The notes under the pieces were generated by a model. The model ran no database searches, had not been told where the DNA came from, and worked only from the letters and a program-made list of their open reading frames with translations. Positions 32,441 through 43,940 of a DNA stretch of 64,000 nt are shown here, one piece after another. The position numbers and the translations under genes were made by a program. Position 1 is the first letter of the stretch, and every line of letters begins with the position of its first letter. Source of the DNA: Basidiobolus meristosporus CBS 931.73 (taxonomy: Eukaryota > Basidiobolomycota > Basidiobolomycetes > Basidiobolales > Basidiobolaceae); the NCBI GenBank assembly GCA_002104905.1, contig MCFE01000098.1:62001-126000 (forward strand), in the 5' to 3' direction.

Positions 32441-32488
32441 ATCCTTGTTCTTCTGCCTTTGATAGTTTCTGCAATTCTTGATATAATA

Positions 32489-32885
32489 GACTTGTTCTGT
32501 TGGATAGTGCCACATTGAGCCACCAGTGCCAAATGATGCCATAGTATGCCAGAGAGGCCAAGTGAACCTATACTTGGCCACAGAGTGTGAAAAATAGTTC
32601 TGCATCTCCATGCAAAGCAGCCCCTGTGTTTCACCTATGATGGAAGAGAAAACCCATTTTTTGATGTTTTTTTGTGGATCAATGTTGTGCAGGATTTGTA
32701 AGAGCACAAAAGGATTGAAGACATGCATCAGGTGCTCAATACCCATGGCACTCTGAATCTAGCTCCTGTGGCTTGTAACATGTCACAACAATGCATGGAA
32801 TATCTTGGTCCACTGGTACTATCTGGCACTACAAATGCTTTGTATAGATCTTACTTTAGGGCAAATAATTAAATATAGTGCCACA
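32489..32885. repeat. Half copy of the foldback element
   Basis: Starts GACTTGTTCTGTTGGATAGTGCC after a TAATA and matches one arm of the 731-bp palindrome at 36861-37591, then part of its centre. The opposite arm is missing. It is followed directly by CACTA copy 3. Confidence 0.7.
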
Positions 32886-32889
32886 GAGG

Positions 32890-34542
32890 TCAGCATGCAA
32901 TTGCAGCATAGTTGGCACGCTTTAAGCCATTGGCCAGAATACAAAATTGATTGGAAACAGGAGATACTTAAGATAGAGGGTATCTGTTGGCGCAAAAGCT
33001 TTCCACTGGGAGCAATGCATTTGCTTTCAACAATTTACCTATACTGATGACCTAGTTGTACATGGGGCATTTCAAGCTAAACAAGCCTTTGAAGATACCA
33101 GAGAAATTTGAAAGAAATGGCATGATATTACAGAGTATCTTCTACCCTAAGTACCTCACACAGGCACCAATCAATATTTATACACATATGCAACAATACA
33201 AATGCAAGGACTGGATGAACTGGATATGTATTTACTCTGGTGGCCTTCTGAAGTCATTTTATCAAGAATACATTGGAAGCACTAGGAGTCATATGTGGAC
33301 TCTGTAGGAGTATTTATCTAGAAGTGGATTGCAAATGCAACTTGACACATCTACAGCTTTTATGCAAAGAGTTTGTGACTGGACTTGAGTGGCTATACTA
33401 CAAACATAATGCTGAATGCATAGATATCTGCTGCTACTGTATCCATTTGCTACTCCATCTTGCTCATGTCAAACCAAATAGTTTTATTTGCAATGAAGAT
33501 ATCCCAGCCTTCAGCAGGATAGCCAGCTTCTCTGGACACAATGAATGGTATTGCTGTCAAGTGTGTGAGATCCTGGGGACTTACTCATAACTCACACACA
33601 TTATCATTACCCAAGCGCTGGCACTGAGAGCATCATTTTTATGCTGAGAGAATGTACAGAAGTCAGCATGCAACTGCAGTAAAGATGACAAGCTATAAGC
33701 CATTGGCCAGAATATGGAATTAATTGGAAACTGGAGATGCTTTAGATATAGGGCCTCTGTTAGGGCAAAAGCTTTCCACTGGGAGCAATGCATTTGCTTT
33801 TCAACAATTTACCTATACTGATAACCAAGTTGTACATGGGGCATTTCAAGCCAAAGGAGTGCTTCACAATACCAGAGAAATTGAAAGAATTGGCAAGATA
33901 TTACAGAGTATATGCCACCCTAAGTACTTCACACAGGCACCAACCAATACTTATACACATATGCAACAATACAAATGCAAGGACTGGATGAACTGGATAT
34001 GTATTTACTCTGGTGGCCTTCTGAAGCCATTCCTACCAAGAATACATTGGAAGCATTGGGAGTCATATGTGGATATTGTTGGAATAATTATCTAGAAGTG
34101 GATCACTAATGCCAACTTGACATGTATACAGCTTTTGCGCAAGGAGTCTGTGCTAGGACTTGAGCAGCTATACTATAAACATTATACTGAATGCCTGGAT
34201 CTCTGCTGCTACTGTATCCATTCTCTACTCCATCTTGCTTGGTGTGTGGAGAATATTGAGCCTTGCATCACCTTTTGAGGGTCCCCTATGGAGCAGATGT
34301 GTGGGAAGAGTGGAAGACAAGTCAAGTTGCAGATACCAACATATCCCAATCTCATCAAGAATATTGTCTTCAAGTCCATTATGGATGTGATGAAATGGTG
34401 CATGGAGGACACCCAGGAAGAGTTGGAAAATACTGATGACAGATGTGCACATGGAGACATCTATGCCTATGGCATTTAGTAGCCATGCAGCCCCAATGCA
34501 TGGGTAGTAAGCCAAGTAATGCAAAGTTGGGCTAGGTGTAAC
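32890..34542 (+). pseudogene. CACTA/Plavaka-type transposase remnant, copy 3, with internal repeat
   Basis: Plus-strand pieces match copies 1 and 2: the KLSTGSNAFAFQQFTYTDNQ region near 33770, the THMQQYKCKDWMNW region twice (33185 and 33957), DIPAFSRIASFSGHNEWYCC near 33502 and the final block near 34230-34450. The order shows a jump at about 33466 from the late block (LLHLA) back to an early block, so the first part is repeated. At 34542 it is interrupted by the copia element. Confidence 0.7.
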
Positions 34543-34890
34543 TGTTGTAAGAGTCTTGGAGATATGGGAAGTGACTGGGATGACTAGTAGATTATGAGAT
34601 TTTCACTTAGTGATTTATTATATGTAAAAGTAGTATTTATGCTTTTACATAATTTTTGCATAAGAACACATAGAAACAGGTTAAGAAAGGACCCAAGAAC
34701 ATGCGTGCAAAGTTGGGGCTGCTTGGACAACTCTGAGAATTTTCATGTTCTGGGTATCTGGTATTTTGGTGAAAATATTTCAAGTAAATCACAACAAGAA
34801 ATTTGGTCTGTATTCTCTAGGGTTTTAAGGTAATGATCTAAGTGACCAAGTTTGGTGAGTACTTGGGTGGAAATACAAATCTTTACAACA
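34543..34890 (-). repeat. Copia 3' LTR (family A)
   Basis: TGTTGTAAGAG to TTTACAACA, 348 bp on the plus strand. Partner of 41892-42240. Confidence 0.85.
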
Positions 34891-36013
34891 ATCCCATTCA
34901 GCTAAATGTTCATACAGATTAGTCCTAATTTTGACCTAAGATATTCAAACTTGTCTCTAGCAAATGGTTTGGTAAATATGTCTGCAATCATTTCATCTGA
35001 AGTACAGTATACTAAGCTAACTAAGCTATTCTCTATACCTACACATATGAAATGATGTCTACTATATATGTGCTTAGTACTAGCATAAAAAGTTGGATTT
35101 CTACCCATTGATACATCTTTGATTATCTTAAAATACAGTAATAAGTGTTTTTGGACTTAGACCTAAATCTGTGAGAAGCTTTCTTAACCACATTGCGTCC
35201 TTTGTAGCCTCACAGGATGCCATATACTCTGCCTCTGTGATGGAAAGTGCTACAGTTGGCTGCTTTCATGAATTCCATGAAATTGCTCCTTTACAGTAAA
35301 GAAAGGTGTATCCTGTGGTGGATCTTGTGTTTTTTACATATTGTTCCCAACCAGCATCAAAGTATCCCACAAGATTGTGTTCTGAACTCTTTTAAGTGTA
35401 CCTTATGCAGATATCAGCAGTTCCTATTATGTATCTAAAAATCCACTTAACTGCTGCAATATGATCAGATCCATAGTTCTGATTATGCTGGCTGACAATT
35501 CCCACTGAATATGAGATATCTGGACATGTTCCAAGCATGATATAAATCAGACTGCCAGCCATATATTGACAAGCAAAGTCAGGGCTTTCAGATGGCACCA
35601 AGTTCTCTTGATTTTGTTGAGATTTGACCAAGTTAAGGTTTGTCTCCACCGGGGTAGATACCAGTTTACAGTCTTCCATTTGGTACTTCTTTAGTATATT
35701 GTGAATATACTTGAGTTGGTGTAGGGTGATAGTCTGGGTACTTCTGTCTATGGAGAACTTTATCCCAAAGTAGTAACTGAGCTCTCCTAAATTGGATATC
35801 TTGAACTCTTTAGATAGGCCGGATTTAGTCACTTCCAGTGTTTTGAAGCTATTGGCAGCTATACTCAGATCATCCACATATAGAGCTAATAGTACTGGAT
35901 TTGCTCTATCTGGCTTATAGTATATGCTATAGTCAGCATTACTCCTTTCAAAACCCAAAGGTTCCAAATAAGAATCTATCTTGCAATTCCAGGTTCTTGG
36001 TGATTGTTTGAGA
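34891..36013 (-). pseudogene. Copia RT C-terminal part and RNase H
   Basis: The minus-strand frame from the insertion point reads LKQSPRTWNCKI, then ALYVDDLSIA (catalytic YVDD) near 35870, FKISNLGELSYYFGIKF, YIHNILKKYQMEDCK and MAGSLIYIMLGTCPDISYSVG. After frame breaks it continues to the RNase H end EMIADIFTKPFARDKFEYL near 34920-35010. The catalytic YxDD is intact but the frame is broken in RNase H. Confidence 0.85.
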
Positions 36014-36017
36014 CCAT

Positions 36018-38272
36018 TGTGGTGGTGTATAGGTTCAAGGGAGAGATACATCCAACACTTCTCAAGTGTTTTGTGTGTGGGGTGCTCACTGGGTGCAAGA
36101 ACCTCTGGCAAAAGCTTGCTAGGAATACTTGGGTTTTGTATCTAATCTAATGTGATGGGAAATAAAACCACCAGCTTGTCAAGGGAAAACTATTGATCTA
36201 CAATCTCCAACTTAGTTGGCATCTTAACAAAAGTATGTGCTGGGTTCAGCATCCTTTGAGATAACAATGTACTAAAGCTTCCAAAGTCAAAACAACTGTA
36301 AACTCCACCAGCAGGGACTTGATAAGAATGCAGCTGTGGTCAATAGTTACAAAGACAGAAAAGTATCTTTGCCTGTACAAGAACAAACTTGGGAAAGAAT
36401 CAAATATAATAAAAGATACCTACTCTGAGTATTTCTCACAAGTAGTGCCTCCAAGGTCAGTTGGCTGTCAGCGTGGTTTCCTGGGAGTGTCCTGTGGTCT
36501 AGGGTTGGAAGTTCAGGTAGCAGCAGGTAGCAGTGATCACACTAATCAACAAGTTGGTATATTGATAAAAAGGATGATGATTTATTGTAGAGGGATAGCC
36601 TCCCTTTTATACTTTTCTCACTGGCTAAGTGATTACTAATCATGGTGTTCCAGAAGGTTCCAGAGATCAATGGAAATCTTAATGACATCAGAATGACATG
36701 GGATAGTACTGATTGGGTAAGACAAATGGGATAAAACTAAAATGAGTGTAGTAGGGATATAGGGAAGTAGAAAATAAGGGAATGAGCACATCTGTCAGTG
36801 GGTGTCACTGTCACCCCACTACAGCGCAAGAACAAACTTGAGAAAGAATCAAACATAATAGACTTGTTCCGTTGGATAGTGCCACATTGAGCCATGAGTG
36901 CCAAATGATGCCATAGTGTGCCAGGGAGGCCAAGTGAGCCTAAACTTGGCCACAGAGTGTGGAACATAGATCTGCATCTTCATGCAAAGCAGCCCCTGTG
37001 TTTCACTCATTGCAATGGAGAAAATCCATTTTTTGACCTTTTTTTTTAGGTAAATGTTGTACAGGATGCGCAAGAGCACTAAAGGATTGAAGATAGGCAT
37101 CTGGTACTCAAAACCCATGGCACTCTGAATCTAGCTCCTGTGGCTTGTAACATGTCACAAAAATGCATGGCACTATCTTGGTCCACTGGTACTATCTGGC
37201 ACTATATTTAAATATTAGCCCCAAAGTAAGATCAATACACAGCACTTATAGTGCCAGATAGTACCAGTGGACCAAGATAGTGCCATGCATTTTTGTGACA
37301 TGTTAAAAGCCGCAGGAGCTAGATTCAGAGTGCCATGGGTATTGAGAACCAGATGTATATCTTCAATCCTTTAGTGCTCTTGCACATCCAGCACAATATT
37401 GATCCACAAAAAAACATCAAAAAAGGATTTTCTCCTGCATCATAGGTGAAACACAGGGGCTGCTTTGCATGAAGATGCAGATCTATGTTTTGCACTTTGT
37501 GGCCAAGTATAGGCTTGATTGGCCTCTCTGGCACACTATGGCATCATATGGCACTCATGGCTCAATGTGGCACTATCCAATGGAACAAGTCTAATAAAAG
37601 ATACCTACTCTTAGTATTCCTCACAAGTAGTGCCTCCAAGGTCAGTTGGCTGTCAGCATGGTTTCCTGGGAATGTCTTGTGGTCTGGGGTTAGAAGTTCA
37701 GGTAGTAGCAGGTAACAGTGATCACACTAATCAACAAGTTGATATTTTGATAAAAGGGATGATGATTTATTGTTGAGGGATTGCCTTGCATATATACTTT
37801 TCTCATTGGCTAAGTGATTACTAATCATGGTATTCCAGAAGGTTCTGGAGATCAATAGAAATCTTAATAACATCAGAATGAGCTAAGAGTATTCTAAGCA
37901 TGTGCCATAAGGTTCTAAGCAGCATAGCACATCCACCAATCAGGAATCAGTACTCTGAGACCTGCTTAACATAGGGATACCATATATGGTATGGAAATAG
38001 TAGGGATGGTGACACAGGTTGGTCATGTGTCACAGGTACTGGCATGGGTGCTTGCCCAATATAGAAGCACTTACAGCTAGTAATCTTACATAAAGTGAGG
38101 GATAACTTATAAAATAAGGTAAGCAGGTGTGATAGTTAACCGGCTTATGGGATGGTACTGATCAGGTAAGACAAATGGGATAAAACTAAGATAAGTGTAG
38201 TAGAGAAATAGGGAAGTAGAAAATATGGGAATGAGCACATCTGTCAGTGGGTGTCACTGTGACCCTGCTACA
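36018..38272 (-). repeat. LTR-C tandem inserted into copia RT
   Basis: A full-length LTR-C-type unit (36018-36823, itself with an internal deletion of about 255 bp) is followed by a second, 5'-truncated unit (36827-38272). CCAT flanks both sides (36014-36017 and 38273-38276). Removing it restores the copia RT motif SLHGLKQSPRTW. The second unit contains the foldback element and the palindrome ATACCATATATGGTAT at 37977-37992. Confidence 0.8.
36861..37591. mobile_element. 731-bp foldback element
   Basis: Two inverted arms of about 350 bp (36861 to about 37207 and about 37247 to 37591) around a centre of about 40 bp make a near-perfect hairpin. Ends GACTTGTTCCGTTGG and its complement equal those of the Harbinger-like element at 27838-31236. 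TAATA flanks both sides (36856-36860 and 37592-37596), and the first LTR-C unit (about 36395-36415) shows the empty site. No coding capacity. It is probably mobilised by the Harbinger-like transposase. Confidence 0.85.
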
Positions 38273-38276
38273 CCAT

Positions 38277-38985
38277 GTAGAGATTTTTTAAGCTTGCAGA
38301 CCAAATGGGGGTTATCTTAGTAAACAAGCCCATCAGGCTGGTCCATATACATTTCCTCCTCAAGTCCTCCATTCAAAAAAGCAGCTTTGACATCCATTTG
38401 ATGTATAAAAAACTTATATTTGGCTGCATTAGCCAATATCAATCTGATGGAATTAAACTTGGCTACTGGTGCAAAGGTCTCAGTATAGTCAAGTCCTTTT
38501 GTTTGAGAGTATCTGTTGGCTACAAGTCTTGCTTTGTATCTTTCAATTGTACCATCAGCCTTGTATTTTGTCTTGAAGACCCATCTGCATCCAATTGATT
38601 TCAGGATGATTGGTAATTTGACCAAGTCCCAAGTTTGATTTTCCATTATGGCCTGATATTCCTTAGTCATTGCAGATCTCCAAAGCTTTGTCTGAGTGAT
38701 ATTTAGTGCCTCTTTTGCAATCTGTGGCTCAACAATATGGACTGCATAGGCATAGGCCAAGTTTGTACCCTCATTGATATGGTACTTTGGGCTATCTCTT
38801 GTCCAGTTGGATCTCCAGGCATTTGATACTGGAATGATAACATCTGGGACATTCCTGGTCTCTGATTCAGGCTGAACCACAGTTGTAGAGTCCTCTGGGT
38901 TGAAGAAGTCCTCACTGTTTTGCTCTGATTCAATTGTGACTATTGGTGGACTTGATATAAGATTTTTTTCATCATCTGATGACAT
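38277..38985 (-). pseudogene. Copia RT N-terminal part
   Basis: Minus-strand frame: SDDEKNLISSPP linker, LWRSAMTKEYQAIMENQTWDLV, GCRWVFKTKYKADGTIERYKARLVA and TFAPVAKFNSIRLILANAA, FFIHQMDVKAAFLNG and YMDQPDGL, all standard copia RT blocks in order. It leads into DNPHLVCKLKKSLHG and is then cut by the LTR-C insertion at 38272. Confidence 0.85.
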
Positions 38986-39151
38986 TTTTTGTAAAAATTT
39001 TGAATTTTAATCCAATAAAACATCCCTGCTCTTGATTGGCTTCTTTGCTTGGGTATAGCAGAGTCTGTATGCTTTACTCTCATTGCAGTGGCCCAAAAAT
39101 ATGCATTTTACACTTTTTGGATTAAATTTTGACTGATTTCCAGGCAGTTTC

Positions 39152-40200
39152 TGTTGTCAAGATTTGTAATTCCACCATTGTATTCACCTAACTTAGTCAC
39201 TTAGATCATTACCTTCAAATCTTAGAGATAACTGACCAAATTCCTTGTTGGGATTTACTTAGAATGTTTTCACCAAGATACCAGGTACTCAGAACATGAA
39301 AATTTGCAAGGTGTTGTATCCAAGAGAAAGTGTAATAAAACTCTTGAATGTTTTAGCTGAACCAAAGGGACAATTAAGTGCAGAATCATAGAATTGTCAG
39401 AGAGTGGCGGAAATATTAGCAGAAAGATTCTGATCTAATATTGATCTTGGATATAGCTGGGTTGGCTATAAAGACAATGATATTTGATTGCTAGGCAGGC
39501 TAGACTTGGTGTTCTTTGGAGTGCTAGATATACTAGGCTTGAATAGAAACAAGAACTGAATTGTTGGATTCTTATTTTTGCTGAGGCAGAATCTTAATTT
39601 TGTTGAGACACACTAAACCAAAAGGTTCAGTAAACTTTATTTATACTTTTCTGATCAAGTTGAATTAGTAAGCACCAAGGGACTGGATTGATTGAAATTA
39701 ATTTGGGTGTTCATAGGTGCATAAGATAAATGAAAATTACATCATCAATCAACTGATGTCTTGGCAACTGCACAGTGGTTGGATAGATCTCAGATGACTA
39801 ATCACCTGGGAAGGCTTGGCAGATAGGTTGATAACGTAATGACCATTTGAAAATAGATCAGGTGTGATAGCTAAAAATAGATTCTGAGGTGGGATAAAAT
39901 AAACTGTAACTGGGATTTGTTATGTTTGGGTTAGGGAAAATCAGTTAGGGTACTAGACTTTCAAATGGAGTAAAATTGGCTAAGTTTTAAATGTTGATGC
40001 ACAACACAAGGTTGTCCAAACAGCCCCAAACTTTGCGCACATGTTCTTGGGACCTTTCTTAACCTATTCTATGTGCTTGTAATGCCAAGATCATGTAAAA
40101 GTATAAATATTACTTTTACATTCAATAAATCATTAAGTGAAAACCTCATAATCTACTTGTTCTCTCAATCACTTCCAATATCTCCAAGACTTGTACAACA
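39152..40200 (+). repeat. Solo copia LTR (family A), inverted, itself interrupted
   Basis: Outer ends TGTTGTCAAG and TTGTACAACA. Flanked by a perfect 5-bp duplication GTTTC (39147-39151 and 40201-40205). It is inserted in the copia linker region; removing it joins AYAKKL to PGNQSK on the minus strand. Orientation is opposite to the host element. LTR B is nested inside it. Confidence 0.85.
39312..40006. repeat. Solo LTR, family B, nested in the solo copia LTR
   Basis: 695 bp with ends TGTTGTATCC and GATGCACAACA, flanked by a perfect duplication CAAGG (39307-39311 and 40007-40011). Same family as 7273-7932. Confidence 0.9.
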
Positions 40201-40205
40201 GTTTC

Positions 40206-41278
40206 TTAGCATATGCTGTACACCCAAATATTCTTAGATGTTCTGCACTTGGTCTGATTCTCCACCATTGTCAGAGCATATTTGCTTGATTTTCACCAGT
40301 TTGTCTCTCCACTATGGCTTTAATCTCCCTGAACTTAGACAGAGCTTCTTCCTTTCCCTCCATGAAGTAGACCCACGTGTATCTTGTATAATCATCAATA
40401 AAAGTGATCAAACACTTCATCCCACTTAAGGATAAGTTTTGCATAGGTCCACACAGATCTGAGTGAATTAGATCTAATCTTTTCCTAGTTTTGATTAAAC
40501 CAGAGCTCTTGAATGGTTGTCTGGCTTGCTTCCCATATATGCTGGCTTCACAGTGCTCCAAATTAGCTGGGGGATCAATTCCTATTCCAGAAATTAGCTG
40601 ATGTTTGATCATTTTGCACAAACAATCAAAATTGATGTGTCCAAATCTCCTGTGCCAAAGCATTGATGTTTCTTCATGTAAGTTACTTATATTGGCTTCC
40701 AGATATGATGGAATATAAGTCAACTTGTATAAATTTTGATCTCTGATGCCTGAAGCAATATGAGCACCATTTTCATCAGCAATCCTGCATCCAAAATTGT
40801 CAAAGCTGAAACTGAGTTCTTCTACTGTGCCCTTGCTTACAGATAGTGGGTTCTTGGCTATTTCTGGTACATAGAATACTTCTCTAAAGGTCAGTGTATG
40901 GCTTCCTTCACTGCTTCTAAGGTTTACTTGGAGGGTTCCTTCTCCCACTGTATCAAGTGTTCTATGGTCACCCACAAACACCTTCTTGATTAGAATTTCT
41001 TGATATTGGGTAAAAAGTACTTTTTGGTGCATGAAGCATTGAGATGCTCCAGAGTCAATATACCACATCTGAGAATCCTTGTTTGTGGTGATGTTTAGTG
41101 CATATAAAAAGTCTATCTTAAGTTGTTGCAGCATTTTCATATTCAGGCTTTTTCTGTTGATTATCTCTCTTTTGAGACACTGGTCTGATGTGCATCCTTT
41201 CCTTTTACAGTAGTTGCAAAACAGATTGCTTAGCTGTGCCTTTGTAGGGACTTGGGTACCTCCTTTATTGGTTATCAT
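40206..41278 (-). pseudogene. Copia zinc knuckle, protease and integrase
   Basis: An open frame of 335 codons (40271-41278) includes a zinc-knuckle remnant CNYCKRKGCTSDQC, protease MWYIDSGASQCFMH (DSG) near 41050, the integrase HHCC remnant HRRFGHINFDCL and core DLIHSDLCGPM and CLITFIDDYTRYTWVYFM (the two catalytic Asp). The frame ends at a stop in the third catalytic block, where the expected DNGGE residues can still be read in a shifted frame near 40250. Confidence 0.85.
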
Positions 41279-41284
41279 TGCTTA

Positions 41285-41879
41285 TTAAAGCATTATCTTC
41301 TTCCTTCTTATTGGCACTTGATTTTCTGAATTCTTCATCCAGGAGCCTTCCATATACATAATTTAAGGCCAAATCTTAAGTTCTGGACTTCAGGGCTGAT
41401 ACAAGGCCCTGGAACCTGTCTGTCAGGCCAATCAGGATGGCTACTATCAGATCCTCATCCACCAGCAGGGTGATTCTGCTAGACTTTTCATTTCTTCTCC
41501 TGGGAGCATCTTTGTAGTAAAGAATCTTTGTCTAAGATATATTTTCTTAGCCGCAGAACATGACTGGTAGGTGTTTTCCAATGCCTTCCAGGCATTCTTT
41601 GCCATTTTTGCTCTTGAGCAGTGAATTTGCAACTTGTTTTTAGCATTGAGGCAAATGCAGTTAAAGGCACTTTATTCCTTCTTCTGATACTCTAATGCTT
41701 CCTCTCCCACATTTTCAGGAGGGTATTCTCCTCCCATGAAAACATCCTAAAAGCCCCTTTCTTGTAGCAGCATCTTCATCTTCACCATCCATGCTTGGTA
41801 GTTAGATCCATCCAACTTTGCAGCAGAGGGAAAAACTTCAGTAGTAGCAGTGGTAGACATTGCAGAGAGTGACATCCTG
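41285..41879 (-). pseudogene. Copia gag, broken
   Basis: Minus-strand pieces: KLDGSNYQAWMVKMKMLLQERGF near 41750-41815, the classic copia Gag start, and AKMAKNAWKALENTYQS with FFTTKMLPGEEMKS near 41500-41610. Frames are shifted relative to each other. Confidence 0.75.
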
Positions 41880-41891
41880 GGGCTCATAACC
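41880..41891 (-). other. Copia primer site matching the tRNA-iMet anticodon region
   Basis: Minus-strand GGTTATGAGCCC abuts the 5' LTR with no spacer. It is the exact complement of GGGCUCAUAACC, the anticodon stem-loop of eukaryotic initiator tRNA-Met, not of a tRNA 3' end. Drosophila copia is known to prime this way from a cleaved tRNA. The second copia fragment has the same site with one change (44818-44829). Confidence 0.75.
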
Positions 41892-42240
41892 TGGTGAAAG
41901 AGTCTTGGAGATATTGGAAGTGATTGGGAGAACAAGTAGGCTATGGGGTTTTCACATAATGATTTATTGAATGTAAAAGTAGTATTTATACTTTTACATG
42001 GTTTTGGCATCACAAGCACATAGAATAGATTAAGAAAGGTTCTAAGAACATGTGTGCAAAGTTTGGGGCTGTTTGGACAGCTTTGAGAATTTTCATGTTC
42101 TGAGTACCTGGTATTTTGGTGAAAATATTCTAAGTAAATGCCAGCAAGGAATTTGGTCAGTATTCCCTGGGATTTGAAGGTAATGCTCTGAGTGACTAAG
42201 TTAGCTGAATATTTTGGTGAAATTACAAAGCTTTACAACA
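41892..42240 (-). repeat. Copia 5' LTR (family A)
   Basis: 349 bp, plus-strand ends TGGTGAAAGAG and TTTACAACA. The inner end has drifted from TGTTGTAAGAG. Confidence 0.85.
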
Positions 42241-43120
42241 GTTTACCAAAGTATGCCAGGTTTCATGTGGTCATGAGCTGGTTTCTTTACCATTCAGTAC
42301 AGAAATCACCCAAGCAAGAGCCAGAATGCACCTATAAGGGGGACTAGAATCCAGTAGGGAGAAGGAATATATTGGTTGAATACTAAAATGTTCTTTGCAG
42401 ATATTCAGGAGGTATTCATGGCAATAGTAGTGGCAACAAAGCATATGTCTGCAAGATGTATATGTTACCATCAATACAAGGTATATAGCAACTTTGCAAG
42501 TATCACACTAAAAACTGTAAAATTGAGGTGATAGAAGTGTGCCAATTGTAGCAGGTGTGTGCTTATGTAAAGGTTAGTAAGAAGGAGGCCATGGTATTTT
42601 TTGATTCAAACCACATGTGGAATACCCAAGGTAGTAGTGGGTCAGCAAATAAAGAGGGGTGATTCTATAGTGGAAATATGAATGGTATAGGGGGAGGTAG
42701 AAAAAGGAAATACCATTTGGTAAATTGGCACAGTAGAATCATACAGACCTAGCTGTAGGCTGCCATACTGCCATTGAAACACCATCAGTGGCTGGCTATG
42801 AGGCTGTCTAAACACCATCAAATTTCTTGCCATATAAAGTAATTGGATATACTGGCCTGTTAAATCTGCTCAAATAGATTTTGAGCACATCAAGACCATC
42901 ACAATGCCATGCAACTCTTGTAGAAAGTCCACCAAAACCCCATCAAGTTTTTGACTCTATTCAGCAGTAAGTATAGCAAAACACCATTGTGATCCCTTCA
43001 TAAGATTGTGAAGAAGGTCATTAATTCCAAGCTGCTGGCATTATGATGATCTCTTGGCAGGATCCTGATGGCTGATCTAGATTGGATCCACCCACAGGAC
43101 CAAGTTATTTTTCATAGAGT
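42241..43120. other. No gene seen
   Basis: AT-rich DNA without a convincing open frame and without a clear match to the repeat families named here. Short frames near 42280-42470 and 42640-42830 lack any recognisable motif. Confidence 0.4.
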
Positions 43121-43940
43121 AACTTGTCTACCACTGTCTCCACATCCTCCATTGTAGACAATGTGGAGATTCTATTGACAAATAAAGCAACAAGTTCAAG
43201 AGCACAAAAGACTATCACAATGCCTACAGTGGAAGCTTGGGACATTAATAGGCCCACCAAGAGGTTGTAGCACTTCTTCAAGAGCAGTGCTCAAGAAAAC
43301 ACACTTGAATATTGCAAGGATTTATTGAAAAGACAGGCAGATGAGGTGCTAGACCTTGCAGTGTGGGCTGAAAGCCATGATGTATGTGTACCAGTGAATG
43401 AACTATGGTATGAAGCTGTAAGGATCCTGCCAAAGTCATGGAGAAAGGGCATTACAGCAGATATACTTATTGAATAATTTATTTTAATGGAGTTACTTGC
43501 TGAGCATGGGGTTGGGCTTCTTGTTAGTGTTGGGCTTCTTGTTAGTGTTGGGTATAGGGACTTGTATAGGTCAGTACAATTAGCAATTGCAATATGCAGT
43601 ACTTTCAACTGAAATAAACAATTTTTATGCATTAAAAGTTAGAGCATTGGTTGAGTCAGGAAGTAAGGAGTGAGAAAAGAGGTAATAGCCAATCAATGTA
43701 CACATATGTAGAGGTGATTGAGTGTCCAGGAACTGAAAGTGAGAGAATTGGCAGAGAACCAATCAAATGCCACTTGTGTATTTTTGTGATGAAATATTTT
43801 CACCAAGTTTTTTGTCAAATCTAGGGTGAAACTTTTCTCTACAATCTTTGCATGGTGTCCTGATAGGATCAATACCTCTTAGTCAAGGGATTTTAATTTT
43901 GTGATGGCCTTTTGACAAAATCATTAAAATTATTTTTTCT
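43121..43940 (+). repeat. Repeat family R, copy at 43 kb
   Basis: Aligns with 4290-5090. It has a small internal duplication (TTGGGCTTCTTGTTAGTG twice, near 43512-43547). Its tail is continued at 45177-45470 beyond the copia fragment. Confidence 0.6.

Larger units (their letters stand above)
34543..42240 (-). mobile_element. Ty1/copia element with nested insertions
   Basis: Two LTRs of family A (34543-34890 and 41892-42240) enclose gag, protease, integrase, RT and RNase H in copia order on the minus strand. Insertions: 36018-38272 in RT and 39152-40200 in the integrase-RT linker. Without them the element would be about 4.4 kb. Flanking 5-mers (GTAAC left, GTTTA right) do not match, so either the target duplication has decayed or one end was rearranged. 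Confidence 0.85.

Noticed and set aside
34538-42245. Target-site duplication for the main copia element
   Set aside because: The flanking bases GTAAC and GTTTA do not match, so no duplication is claimed.
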